Shown in pieces: positions 10,346 to 22,970 of a stretch of 64,000 nucleotides of DNA. Source of the DNA: Paraescarpia echinospica (taxonomy: Eukaryota; Annelida; Polychaeta; Sabellida; Siboglinidae); assembly GCA_020002185.1 (NCBI GenBank), contig CM034543.1, forward strand, positions 25,349,462 to 25,413,461. The letters are read 5' to 3'. The translations under genes and the position numbers were made by a program. Each line of letters starts with the position of its first letter. Position 1 is the first letter of the stretch. Under the pieces are notes generated by a model that saw only the letters and a program-made list of their open reading frames with translations, had not been told where the DNA came from and did not search any database.

Positions 10346-12759
10346 AAAAGATTCATCCGGTTACCAGGATTGCTGTATCCGCCAATTACACGGGTGTGGT
10401 CAGCCGTGTCACAATACAATTCACATTGGGCATTCTCAACGCTAGTTCAATTCGCAACAAGACCAATGTATTCACGGATTACGTGACCGAGGTGAACAAG
10501 GATCAATGACGTGGCTAAGCACTGGAGAAAAAATGGGCCAAGTGGCCCTGAAGTCATTTGGACTAATACGTCTATATGTGACTCCGGCTGACCAAATGAG
10601 TGATACGTCGGAAAATGATAACATTGTTTTCTTACATCCTTGTAAAGGTTTGTTAGGATGCTTTACACGGTTTAAAAAAATATGACTGCTACAAAAATTG
10701 GTGAAGTTATGGAGCATAGAACATGGTAGGGGTCAAAAAGTGAAAATGAAGAAAACGGCTGTTGAAGTTTTACATTATATATGCAAATGGATTGCATGGA
10801 AATATTACATGCACAACATTCAAATGTGGCACACAGTATGTAATATGTATGTTATGTTGCAATGATACACTGGAAGTACAAATGTGCTGCTACAAAGATG
10901 TCTTCATGTGTAAAACTAAGAGGACATATTATCTGAGAGTAAAAGGTAGACTCGCTGTTTGACACAGTTTAAAACCTACAGGCAACTGTCCAGTTTACCA
11001 GGGGTCTAGTGGCTTAATGCTGTCTGTTGACACAAGCTACTGCCAGTGACCAATTACATATTAGTCACAGTTTCCATCAAACAATAGCAGGCAGAGAATC
11101 TTAGCTCCACAGCTGGGTGTAATACACAACAAGTGATAAATATATGATACACTGGAAGTACAAATATGCTGCTACAAAAATGTATAAAATTATGCCAGAT
11201 TATGTCTTTATGTATAAAATTAAGAGGACAGATTATTTGAGAGCAAAAGTAGTCTAAAGAAAATAAAAAAAGCTGGACGGTGATAGACCGTTTGAACTTG
11301 AAGCCTTTGTCAAACTGTTGTCTCGACTTCACCGAAGGCGGTGTCCTGCTGTCAGAACTTCGAAGGTGTTACTCACCTAACTTACAGGTCTTTGTCAGTA
11401 AGAATAATGGGATAATAATTTATACTAAAGTTTTTTTTGTAGAAGTCATTTTGTGGGATATATTAGCATTAGTCGTGCCAATTCAAAAAATAGTGCTACA
11501 TAATAGTAGTTTGTTCAAATGTAAACAAACTCAAAGACAGTTGCAGCTGAGCGTTAGCCTGTTCTGAAATATTTTAATGACGTAATGATATATTTCATAT
11601 AGATATATAACGAGCTAATGGAGAGGCCCATCATAATCCATAGCACTGCAAAATGAAGTATCTGAAAGTCACACTTCATATATTGAGTGACACATCTCAT
11701 ACTGTCTTTCTAGACTGTCGCAATGTCCAACAGTTTCCTATCACAACCCTCGTGTACAATATACCAAAGCTATATATTTCCAACACCACAACATATGTAT
11801 TATCATTGGATAGGTAATTTAACAATCTTTCAGGTGAATGCAACTTGTAGCAGCAGAAAATGAAGCATACAAAAGTTACATCGCAAACAATGACATGCAT
11901 TCTCAAAATGTGATTCATTCCAAAATTAGTGCTATATAATAGTAGTTTGTGTCAAAATGTAAAAAAATTCAAAGACAGTTGCAGCTTACTGTCCACCAAG
12001 CAGTAGCAGTTTTATAATAATAATAATCCACAAGTTAAGTGGCAGTGATCTTCCTTTTATCATTCATGTGATGTTTATTGTGAGAATGGCGGACAAATGG
12101 TTTTCATACGTAGACAGGTACAGAAAGAAACTGACGTTTTCTATAAAAAGAACACGTTTGCCTATCAATGGCATATATTTCCTATTGTTGCCGTTTCTGC
12201 CGGGTCTGCCCGGCATAAATCAAACAACCCTGTAGGTAATTATTAATCAAATGTTTTTTGCAGAAACAGTTTCTGCCCGGCATAAATATAAAAACCATGT
12301 AGGTAATTATTAATCAAATGTTTTTTTGGTGAATCATAGTTACAGATCATTAAGGGTTATGATGGAAGTAAAATGTTTACAGGTTTACTGTTCACTTATT
12401 GCACCACGTCTTGCATTTAGAGGAATAATTTATAATAGAAAATAAAATGTTGTGGCACATATTTTTAAATACTTGCATCAATGAGAAACCGGGAATTACT
12501 TTTATGTGACCTAAGAATAACTAATTTCAATTAACTTTCTGCTTATATAAAAAAAATGCATAAAAATATATATCCATACAAGACACAGACTCCGCATGTG
12601 ACAGATGTTTTGGGAAGGGGAATGGTGTTTTGTTTCTGGTACAGCAGACGTTGTGGGAAAAGGGATTAGTTGAACAAAAGGACTGGAAGCCTGCTAGATC
12701 TGCTGCTACAGTAGACCATTTAGTTAACAAATATAGCATTTTAGGGGACCTTTGGAGCC
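10346..12759 (+). other. Intron 2, middle part: unassigned, with local duplications
   Basis: No gene or known element is recognised in this 2.4-kb stretch. It contains diverged duplicates. GATACACTGGAAGTACAAAT occurs at about 10863 and 11148 with similar flanks. The words around TAATAGTAGTTTGT recur at about 11501 and 11935. A 78-bp unit around CTGCCCGGCATAAAT is repeated in tandem at about 12200-12330. Confidence 0.6.
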
Positions 12760-12955
12760 CTTAGAATGTTTGAATCAAATACAAATTTCTCGTGCATAGT
12801 GGCAGTGCCCTAAGATATGTCTACGCAAAATTAGAGAAAAAGTTGCTGAACGGTTTCTGAGATACGGCAGCTAACGGCGGACGTCGGACGGCGGACGCAG
12901 AGTGATGGCAATAGTCCCTTGGACCTTCGGCCAAAGGACTAAAAACAATAATACT
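12760..12955 (+). repeat. Dispersed repeat ending in a hairpin
   Basis: The 3' part has the words GGCGGACGTCGGACGGCGGACG, then GTGATGGCAATAGTCC, then a hairpin with AGTCC/GGACT stem ends and a loop around CTTCGG (about 12912-12943), then AAAAA. From memory this is a very common short interspersed or MITE-like repeat in molluscs and other lophotrochozoan genomes. The family name is not certain. Confidence 0.55.
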
Positions 12956-13110
12956 ATAAAAGATATACGTTTGTACATCTTCCTCGAAAAAATATAAGTT
13001 TGTACATCTTCCTCGACAAATTTGCCTCGATGGTGGTATCGGCCTTGTTTACCGATCGAGTTTCAAAGTGGTTGTTAACCGACGTGATGATATGACATCT
13101 TTTCGAGTTC

Positions 13111-13635
13111 ATGGATGTTGATGTTTCATCATCGGGAAACTACATGAACCTTGTAATAATTTACCGTCCACCTCCGTCGAAAAAGAACAAGCATTCGTAC
13201 GCTGTCTTTCTCGTTGAATTTGTTGGTTTCGTCGAACACTACGCCCTGATGACCTCCCGTTTCGCGATTGTCGGTGATTTCAACTTCCAGCCATCTGACA
13301 ACAGTATGAAACGTTTCGCCGACCTACTTGAGTCATTCAACATTATTCAACACTTTCAAGTTCCAACACACATCGACGGTCACACCATTGATCTGATTCT
13401 CACTCCATCCGAAAATCACGGCATAACTTCAACAAAAACATCGTTGCTGCTGTCTGATCATATGTGGGTGGAATGTGTCGTCGATATAGAGAAACTGGTC
13501 GTTCCGCGGAAAACGATCACATACCGAAACTACAAAAACATTGGCAAGGCTGCGTTTCGTAATGACATCGCATCGTCGCTTTTGACCACAATTCCGTCTG
13601 TCATACAAACAATGACTGAACTTGCAGATCACTAA
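13111..13635 (+). pseudogene. Endonuclease domain fragment of LINE ORF2
   Basis: It encodes the middle and end of an exonuclease/endonuclease/phosphatase domain. The motif VGDFNFQPSD holds the catalytic Asp-x-Asn, and SDHMWVEC holds the terminal Ser-Asp-His. Both sets of catalytic residues are intact, but the reading frame has been broken upstream (near 13110) and downstream (stop at 13633). Confidence 0.75.
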
Positions 13636-14062
13636 AATGTGGTTTTGACCAAACTTATTGAGAAGCACGCACTACTACATATGTGTCGTATCGCTGATCG
13701 TCCATTCGTACCGTGGTACAACGAGAAGGTGATCAAAGCCAAGCAAATTCAAATTCGACATCACTTCAAGTGCATCGCGAAATGTATAAGACACAGTGCG
13801 CACAGGTAAAGAGGACGATCAAAGAAGCCAAGTCTGATTACTATGCTTCTGAGATAGAACAGTGCGGGAGTGACAACAGGCGGCTGTATCGTCTGCTAAA
13901 CGGACTGCTGCAGCGAAGTAAGTCCCAGTGTCTACCAGCTAACGCCAACATGCAAGATAATGCAACAAGTTTCTCAAACTTCTTCTCAGCGAAAATCGAG
14001 ACGATTCGTGTGGCGCTACATACCCAGTCTACACTCATGTCCACCACCATCAAGCACCCTGC

Positions 14063-14874
14063 GTGTCACAAATTCACTCACTTCCGACTGCGACAACATC
14101 AATCATCTACAATCTGCTCAACAAGTCACCAACAACATCGCTCGATCCCTTACCGACATGCCTGCTGAAAGAAGTCAGTGACAACTTAGTACCATTCCTG
14201 GCGCAACTCGTTAACTCAGCAATAGCATCTGGTGTTGTTCCATGCTGCCTGAAACATGCCAACGTCACCCCTGTGCTTAAGAAGGCAAATCTCGATCAGG
14301 ACTATATGAACAGTTATAGACCAATATTAAACCTGCATTTTGTGTCAAAGCTACTCGAATGGTACGTTGTACGCTGTCTGATCATCCACATGACTGATAA
14401 CAATCTTCTTGAACGATACCAATCAGCCTACAAATCGCACATGGCGGTATGGATGGAGATCTGGTTCTACTTGACATTTCGGCCGCCTTCGACACAATTA
14501 ACCATGCAATTCTGCTCAGCCGATTAGAATTACGCTTCGGAATGGTTGGCTCCGTCCTGGCTTGGATGCGATCATATCTAACCGACCGGTCGCAGTCTGT
14601 AAATATACCAGGTGGCGCTTCCATCAAAACTAACGCAACTTTCTTTGTATCTGCTCCACGACTGTGGAATTCACTTCCAACCGAGATGAAGACAACCTGT
14701 TGCCTTGTGACTTTCAAAAGATTTTTGAAAACGCATCTTTTTTGGGTTGCTTACGCAACATATGCACCACCAATCAGTTTTTTATTTTATTTTTTATTAT
14801 TATTATTATATTGTACATGTTTTATACTAATTTTACACAACGGCTTTAAATATTTATTATCATTATACCTTTAA
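14063..14874 (+). pseudogene. Reverse transcriptase fragment of LINE ORF2
   Basis: The frame at 14063-14527 covers the finger region (NVTPVLKKANLDQDYMNSYRP). The overlapping frame at 14449-14874 begins VLLDISAAFDTINHAIL, with the first catalytic Asp intact. It then fuses to the C-terminal tail (FFVSAPRLWNSLPTEM, FLKTHLFWVAYA), skipping roughly the catalytic FADD segment and thumb. The last 40 residues are a read-through into AT-rich 3' sequence. Confidence 0.75.
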
Positions 14875-14901
14875 CTCTAGTGATCATCTTTATGTAACTT
14901 A

Positions 14902-14936
<35 letters not shown>

Positions 14937-15085
14937 TGTCAATATGTCAATTATTTTAACTAATTTAAGATCATTAATTTTATGTAACTTATTAATGATC
15001 TGCATATATATAATTATTTATTCTAAGCGCCCCCGAATGGATTTATCTAGATTTATGGCGCTATATAAGTGTTTTTCTTGTCTTA

Positions 15086-15508
15086 TCTTATCTTACTTTA
15101 AGACAATTCTTTGATTTTTTTAATATCTTTATAATGTACATAATTATTCATTAATCTTGTTCATAAGACTAATTCATATAATTATATGTACTTATTTAAT
15201 TAAAATTATGTTTTTTTAATCACAAATGACCATGAAAATATATCAGTATAATAACTCTGCGTACGCGGAATTTCCACTTCGCACCAGCATTCACGATCCA
15301 CATGAGGCATGCTCATGATTATTCGGTACCGTCCGTCGGACTTCGGTTATCTCCGCGGAGTTTACTGATGAAAGAAAACATCCAGCTGCTGTTTGTGTCA
15401 CGAATTCAACAACGACACGTAGGAAAAGGAACAATCTATGGAATAAACGGAGAGTAATTATAGCGGCATCCCATGACACATTTATTGACTGGTTGGTTGG
15501 TTGGTTGG

Positions 15509-15546
<38 letters not shown>

Positions 15547-15765
15547 TAAAAGTGTATTTCACTGGGCAGGCGTGCAGACGTATACTCTGGCTGCATAATT
15601 AATCATCCATGTGGCAACAAGCTCAACATGATTCGTGTAAACGCAATTATTTGTCAACTATGTTCCGCATGTATGCGACCATCATTTTGCATAAAAATGA
15701 GTGGCATCTCGAATATATTATTAGCTTATAAACAATTTATTTAAACAACGCCCTGCGTGTGACAG
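15086..15765 (+). other. Intron 2, 3' part: unassigned, with GGTT/GATT microsatellite
   Basis: No element is recognised. A (GGTT)n block followed by (GATT)n lies at about 15488-15546. The polypyrimidine tract before exon 3 is weak, but the acceptor GTGACAG is followed directly by a clean coding frame. Confidence 0.6.
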
Positions 15766-15907
15766 GAGGAGTCGGACCCGCGGAAACCAGTGAAGAAACG
15801 GATCCAAATAGCCGTGCGATCGTGTTTCAAAGTTGCCGTCTCTTTCAAAGTCAATCACGACATCGTACTAGACATGTCCAAGAAAAACGCCATCGGCCGA
15901 CCGAACC
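15766..15907 (+). CDS. Exon 3 of uncharacterised gene
   Basis: This exon was not obvious from long open frames. It is 142 nt between acceptor ACAG (15762-15765) and donor C|GTATGT (15908). Its entry phase 0 fits exon 2 and its exit phase 1 fits exon 4. The peptide is basic and strand-like: EESDPRKPVKKRIQIAVR, then FKVAVSFKVNHDIVLDM, ending KKNAIGRPN. Alternating hydrophobic and charged residues would suit a long beta hairpin. The in-phase fit with both neighbours over introns of 10 and 5 kb is the main support. Confidence 0.65.
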
Positions 15908-16689
15908 GTATGTATAATGGTCTTGTCGACGATCGTGCCAATAAAATAAATGTGCAGTTTTCATAAAAATCTGAAGAAACATTTGCGAAAGATATCCATA
16001 TTCAAAACGCTCTCCACTTTCCAGAGAAATCTGACATGATTTGTGGCGTGTGTGTTGAGTGTACTTCCTCGTGTACTACTCCGTTCCCAATATTTCCAAG
16101 TGGGAAAGCGACATAGTTCGTTCTTGATACATGTGGACTGAAAGCATTCGAGACACCTCCGCATGCACGGATTGTTATCACATTGTCGCACACTATCAGC
16201 TGAGAGCGATACAACAAGTGATGACATTTATATTCCGTTACTTCCCACTCCGTTACATCTAAATGATAACGAAGTGGTAAGTGGTGGTTGTGAATGCCAG
16301 GAGAGGATATTTATTAATTCCAGATGAAGTCAGCAAATCTGTTAAGAGTGTTCTGTTGGCTTTTAAAATGCTTAAAAAGAATTTAAGACTTTACAGGCTT
16401 GCTTTATTACCACTCTGTTACCTAGTAACCACGCCGTTACCTAGTAACCACACCGTTACTTACAAATCGAGTTTGTTGATGTGGCTAGTGTCCCGCGTAT
16501 TTGCTAGGGCGCTGAATAACCGAAATAAACAAGCCAAACTAGGATAAAGTGTAACGTTTATGCACAGTAAACAGTCTTCTTAAAGACTACATAGTGACTA
16601 GTGTAAACATAATTGACAAAACTATTTTGAATAGCTAATTAGATTATTATCACTATTATTAAATAAATTCTGATATGGCGCCTTGCAAG
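15908..16689 (+). other. Intron 3, 5' part: unassigned
   Basis: Nothing is recognised except a short tandem repeat around CCGTTACCTAGTAACCAC (about 16417-16463), each unit of which carries the internal palindrome GTTAC/GTAAC. Confidence 0.5.
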
Positions 16690-16692
16690 CGG

Positions 16693-17830
16693 CAAGTCAA
16701 GGCAAAGCGATGACTGCCACAGCTGGGTTGATTTTGCCTTGTCCGGCTGTGGGAAGTCATGGGCTGATACTAAGGAAGAGGGATTCACCTTTCAGTGCGT
16801 GGGGTATTGGAAGGTGGAATGTCTGCGGAAGGAGGTAGTTAGTTTGACAGATATTGTGGAGGGGATGGAGATGAGAATTAGCAAGGAGACAAGTGGAATG
16901 GAAAGAGAAGACAGGGAGAGAGTTGGGAATACTGTGAGATTGACGGAGCAGATTAGTGGCAAGAAGACTGAGGAAAGGAGACTGAGAGCAGGAAATGTGA
17001 CAGGCGTGAAGGTGACAGGGGAGAAAGTGACCGTAGAGAAGGAGGTAGGAGGGAAAATTAAATGGGAGAGAAGAGACTAAAATGCGATGGGAGGAACGTT
17101 AACGGGACGAAAGGAAGAGAGTGTAAATGTGACAGATGAGAAGCCAATAAAAGGGACGATGACAGGAGGAAAGGTGACAAGAGTACAAGTGACAGGAAAG
17201 AATTGGACGGAAGAGAATGTGACAGGAGAGAAGACGACAGGGAGAAAAGACAACAACCAGACAGATGCAAACCGAAGAAGGAGCTACAATGAGGCAGTGA
17301 TTGAGGGGGCAATGAGAAAAGAGGTGTTTAAAGGCGAGTATATTCTGAGAAAGACAGATAAGACACTGAGCGAGGCGGAGGACGTCGTTGTTTGTCTACC
17401 GGGGGCTAAGACAGAACATGTGACTGAAAGGGTAGAGAAGATATCAGGGCATGGCAAGGGAGGGTCTATACTAGTACATGTAGGGATAAATAATGCAGGC
17501 AGGTAAGGAACAACTGGTATAGTACAGAAATACAGATATTTATTGAGGAAGTTAAAGAAGAGTTTAACAGATTAATCTCTCGAGAATTTTGTCAGTAATG
17601 GGAGGAAGGAGGGCCAACATATCGAAACTGCAAGAGAATGGCGATCAACGCACTAGTTGAGCAGATGTGTGAAGAAGAGGGGGTGGGATTCATAGATGTA
17701 TGGGGATATTTTTGTTAGGAGGGAAGATATGTACATGAGAGGTGGCCTCCATCAAGGTGGAAAGGGGCAGCAGTTTTCTCAGAGAACCTGCTGCGATCTA
17801 TTGACAGTGGAACAGGTTGCATTTATTTAA
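16693..17830 (+). pseudogene. LINE ORF1 remnant, copy B
   Basis: This copy keeps the most complete ORF1 start. A Cys/His/Trp-rich segment (DDCHSWVDFALSGCGKSW, then FTFQCVGYWKVECL) resembles a PHD-type finger. A charged repeat-rich linker with many VTG(E/K)K-type units (16980-17260) follows, then the SGNH-hydrolase-like part from about 17290 (block III type VHVGINNAG; block V type GGLHQGGKG). The block I Ser region reads GEYILRKTDK where copy C has GDSIMRKTDK, so the nucleophile is lost. Frame breaks lie near 17080, 17505 and 17560-17720. Confidence 0.7.
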
Positions 17831-20480
17831 ACTAGATGCGCAGGGGGGATTCACAGACAAGACTGAAACTGGAGGCATAGATAAAGACAGCACAAATAAA
17901 TCAGCAAAGAACAGCCTGGAAAACTGTTCTGAAGCTAGGTATAAATGGGCTTGTATAAATGCAAGAAGCATAGTACACAAAAGAAGTGAACTAAACATTA
18001 TGGTAGAAGATATTGACCCTCACATAATAGGTATAACCGAATTATGGGCCACCACCGATATATCAGATGCCGAATTGGGACTGACAGGCTATGTAATGTT
18101 TAGGAAAGATAGAATAGGAAGAAGGGGAGGTGGAGTTATTTTATATATTAAAGAATTTATCCAGGCTTATGAAATAAAATTAGTGTGCAAACGGGACTGT
18201 ATTATTATGGGGGATTTTAACCATGGTCTTATACAGTGGAAAAATCTACAGAGTACGGGGAGTGAGGACCACAACTTTTTTGTTTTAGTACAAGATAGTT
18301 TCCTTTCTCAACATGTGCTAGAACCAATCAGGGGTGAGAATGTGTTAGACATAGTTATGCGAGCCACTGGGGAGTAGTGATCACAACTAGATACATTTTA
18401 CCATCAAAGTAAAATCAGAAAGGTATAATAAAAAGCAGTACAGGATAAATTTCCACAAAGGAAGATATAAGGACATGAGGAAATATTTAACAAAGATAGG
18501 CTGGTATAACACACTGAAGATTAAGATAGCAACAGAATGCTGGAATATATTAAAGAATTGAGTGCATCGTCGATAAATTTGGAAAATGATGAAGACTACA
18601 ACATTTACAAAGAAATACTTAACCAAGCTACAACTGAAATTAGAAATTCAATGAGAAGCTATGAACAAAAATTAGCTTGTAATATAAAACATGACAGCAA
18701 GAGTTTTTATGCATATGTTTGGAGCAAACAGAAAGTTCAGGATAAGGTCGGTCCTCTAGAAGAGAGCTGGAAATATAATATCAGATGGATTCTTAATGGC
18801 AGAAGACCTGAATGAGTATTTTAGTTCGGTGTTTACCAGGGAAGATATCAGTTAACTGCTATTACTAGAGGCTAAGTTCAAGGTGGCGGAATCAGACTAT
18901 TTAGGACAATATTAGTTAACTGCCAGTACCAGAGGCTAAGTTCAAGGGGGCGAAATCAGACTATTTAGTACAGTTAATTGTAACCCCAGAAACGGTAGCT
19001 AAGAAAATAAGGGCTATGAAGGATACTAAATCACCTGGAGTGGATGGAATTCCGTCGAAACTACTATTGGAAATTGTAGAACAAATCAGCTTACCGCTTG
19101 CAACAGTTTTCAACTAGTCATTAGAAGAGGGAGTGGTTCTTTAGAACGGAAATAAGGAAACATTTTACCGTTATTTTAAAAAAGCTTCGAAAAACAAAAC
19201 AAGTCAGATAACTATAGGCCAGTGAGTTTAACATCGGTGATTTGCAAATTATTAGAAAGACTAATTAAAGATCACATGGTGGATGTTCTTGTTAAATATA
19301 ACTTGATAAACCCATCTCAACATGGGTTTCTAAAAGCGAGGTCATGCTTAACGAATAGTTTATGCTTTTTGGAAGATATCACTAAGTGGGTAGACAATGG
19401 ATCACCAGTAGATATAATCGACTTATATTTTCAGAAAGCTTTTTACAAAGTATCACATCAACAATTACTGCTTAAATTAAAGGTCCATGACATAGGAAAT
19501 AATGGTATAATTAACTGGATAGAAAAATGGCTGATTGACAAAAGACAACGGGTAGTAATTTATGAGGAGGCTTCAAACTGGACATCAGTTTTGAGTGGGG
19601 TACCACAGGGATCAGTACTGGGACCTATTTTATTCTTTATAGATATCAACGATTTGGATGATGCTATAACAAGCAAGGTGTTGAAATTTGCGGATGATAC
19701 AAAAGTGTTTAGAAGGATTAAACGTGATTGAGATAGACAACATTTACAAGCTGTTCTTGAGACGTTGATCAAATGGTCTGAAAAGTGGTAAATGTTGTTC
19801 CATTTTGGGAAATGTAAATGCCTCCACACAGGACATGAGAAAGAAGATGTACAATATACAATGGGGGGTACTGCACTAAGTAGTACTGTAAAAGAAAAGG
19901 ACTTAGGGTTAACCATTAGTGCTGATATTAAGGTTTCAGAGCAATGCGGAATTGCAGCATCAAAGGGAAGTCAAATCATTGGATTAATTAGATGAAATAT
20001 AGCGTATAAGGAAAAAACTAACAATACCGCTGTACAAAACAATAGTTAGACCTCATTTAGAATATTGTATACAATCGTGGAGGTCATACCGCAAGAAGGA
20101 TGTAGATATGCTACAAAGAGTGTAGAGGGGAGCGACTAAAATGATACCAAAACTGAGGGACCTTAGTTACGAAATACGCCTAAAAGAATGTGGTTTAACA
20201 ACACTAGAGACCAGGAGATTGAGAGGAGATCAGATAGAAATGTGTAAAATATTCAATGGTTATGAAAATATTGATATAAATATTTGTTTCAGTTAAGAAC
20301 GATAGAAGGACTAGAGGACATGAAGTTACATTAGTAAAAGAGCTGTGTGTCTCATATTCACAAAGGACTGTAACTGAATGGAACAGATTATCTACTGATT
20401 ATGTGGGTGCTAGTAGCGTGAATATGTTTAAAATTAAAATTGACACGGACCTCAGAAGGTCAGGATACACGTAGATAAAA
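17817..20480 (+). pseudogene. LINE ORF2 remnant, copy B
   Basis: The endonuclease is at 17940-18375 (ARSIVHKRSELNIMVEDID, IIMGDFNHGLIQW). An internal deletion removes the stretch between KLVCKRD and CIIMGD compared with copy C. Reverse transcriptase at 19222-19731 keeps GVPQGSVLGPILF and the catalytic FADDTKVF box, but the first palm motif reads LYFQKAFYKVSHQ with Asp replaced by Tyr. Frame breaks are frequent (for example near 18375, 18815, 19130, 19730 and 19995). Confidence 0.8.
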
Positions 20481-20584
20481 ACGGTTGGACTCTCGATAAG
20501 CCAAAAGGTTTCCTTGTCCACCTGTCATCTATAGTAAATTTTCTGGGTGGCAATCTTGTTAAATCTTGTTACATATATACAGCT

Positions 20585-20620
20585 ACATAATAAACAAATA
20601 TACACATACGCACGCGCACG

Positions 20621-20667
<47 letters not shown>

Positions 20668-20671
20668 ACGC

Positions 20672-20704
<33 letters not shown>

Positions 20705-20835
20705 AACAAACAACAGAGACACACACTGATACCCACAAAGAAAAATAGAGACACGCACAGACACAGAAACACACATACACACGCACACGCACACGCTCAC
20801 GCACACGCACACGCACACGCACACACACACATCCT
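20585..20835. repeat. (CA)n and (GACA)n microsatellites
   Basis: (CA)n with interspersed CACG units surrounds (GACA)n at about 20673-20703. It sits directly between the 3' end of LINE copy B and exon 4. Confidence 0.9.
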
Positions 20836-20892
20836 GTTGACGGTCCGTGAGTTGTAATGCAATCACAACTATCATCGACATTTCGACAACAG

Positions 20893-21066
20893 TGATCGCT
20901 ACTGCCGGAAGCGTTTACATGGTGACAACGGTGTATCGCACGAAGGATTTGGTCATCGACCTGACAGTGGGGGAGACAACTGAGAAAGTGTCCCTGGACT
21001 ACAAGCAACCCATAGCCTTCGTGCTGGAGAGACGGGGGCTGGGGAGGAATGGCAAGCTGGGAAATT
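20893..21066 (+). CDS. Exon 4 of uncharacterised gene
   Basis: The acceptor is CGACAACAG (20891-20892). The first two bases complete a Leu codon with exon 3, and 57 codons follow to a donor at ATT|GTAAAC, leaving phase 1. The peptide contains SVYMVTTVYRTKDLVIDL, then VSLDYKQPIAFVLERRGLG and ends NGKLG. This pair of motifs is the strongest part of the gasdermin-like comparison, where an L-Y-V-V-T-E-x-I strand is followed by a P-x-x-T-x-x-A-F-x-V-x-E-L strand at the end of the N domain. The donor is weaker than those of exons 1, 2 and 5. Confidence 0.65.
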
Positions 21067-22644
<1,578 letters not shown>

Positions 22645-22784
22645 ACAGTTGTCAAGAAAATTGGGCGACGAGCCCTACACACCGATACTTTACATCACTA
22701 AATCGAATGAGATACTAGAAATACAGGCGACGACGTCGGCTGCTGTTGAACAACACGAAGTGGAAGACGAAGAAATAACCCAAG
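22645..22784 (+). CDS. Probable exon 5 of uncharacterised gene (frame unresolved)
   Basis: A strong pyrimidine-rich acceptor (TCTTCCTGTGTAG, 22644) and a strong donor (CAAG|GTAAGA, 22785) bound this stretch. One frame is open throughout and reads RKLGDEPYTPILYITKSNEI, then an acidic tail with HEVEDEEITQ. It looks coding, but its phase does not match exon 4 if the 22644 acceptor is used, so a small exon may lie between them. The phase-matched alternative (exon 4 plus 22645) would instead end after 24 residues at 22716-22718, giving a 238-residue protein. Later exons were not found. Confidence 0.45.
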
Positions 22785-22904
22785 GTAAGATCATTGATAC
22801 ATGAATATATAATAATAATTATTATTATATATACATACTGTGTGTGTTTGTGTGAGTGTGTGTGAGTGTGTGTGTGCGTGTGCGTCTGTGTATATATATG
22901 TATA

Positions 22905-22970
<66 letters not shown>

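Larger units (their letters stand above)
13018..15085 (+). mobile_element. Second LINE family (jockey/CR1/L2 superfamily), internally deleted
   Basis: Endonuclease sequence starts at about 13018 (GGIGLVYRSSFKVVV) and continues in a frame opening at 13111 (VIIYRPPPSKKN, FAIVGDFNFQPSD). Reverse transcriptase follows at 13713-14620 with several shifts (ASGVVPCCLKHANVTPVLKK, then LVLLDISAAFDTINHAIL). Sequence then jumps from the palm domain directly to the extreme C-terminal motif (APRLWNSLPTEMK near 14655-14690), so the catalytic FADD region is deleted. The AT-rich 3' end includes GCGCTATATAAGTG at about 15058-15071, a 3' end typical of this superfamily. It differs from the copy A/B/C family. 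Confidence 0.75.
16690..20575 (+). mobile_element. CR1-like LINE, copy B (decayed)
   Basis: Same family as 6347-10345 and 54232-57845. It has ORF1 (16693-17830), ORF2 (17817-20480) and a 3' tail with GGTGGCAATCTTGTTAAATCTTGTTA (about 20547-20572). The order and spacing of domains are complete, but the frames are broken in many places. A tandem duplication of about 75 bp lies at 18850-18970. It occupies intron 3 of gene 1 in the sense orientation. Confidence 0.85.

Noticed and set aside
15961..16227. 88-codon minus-strand frame
   Set aside because: No recognisable pattern, alternative frame equally long, no supporting splice or promoter signal.
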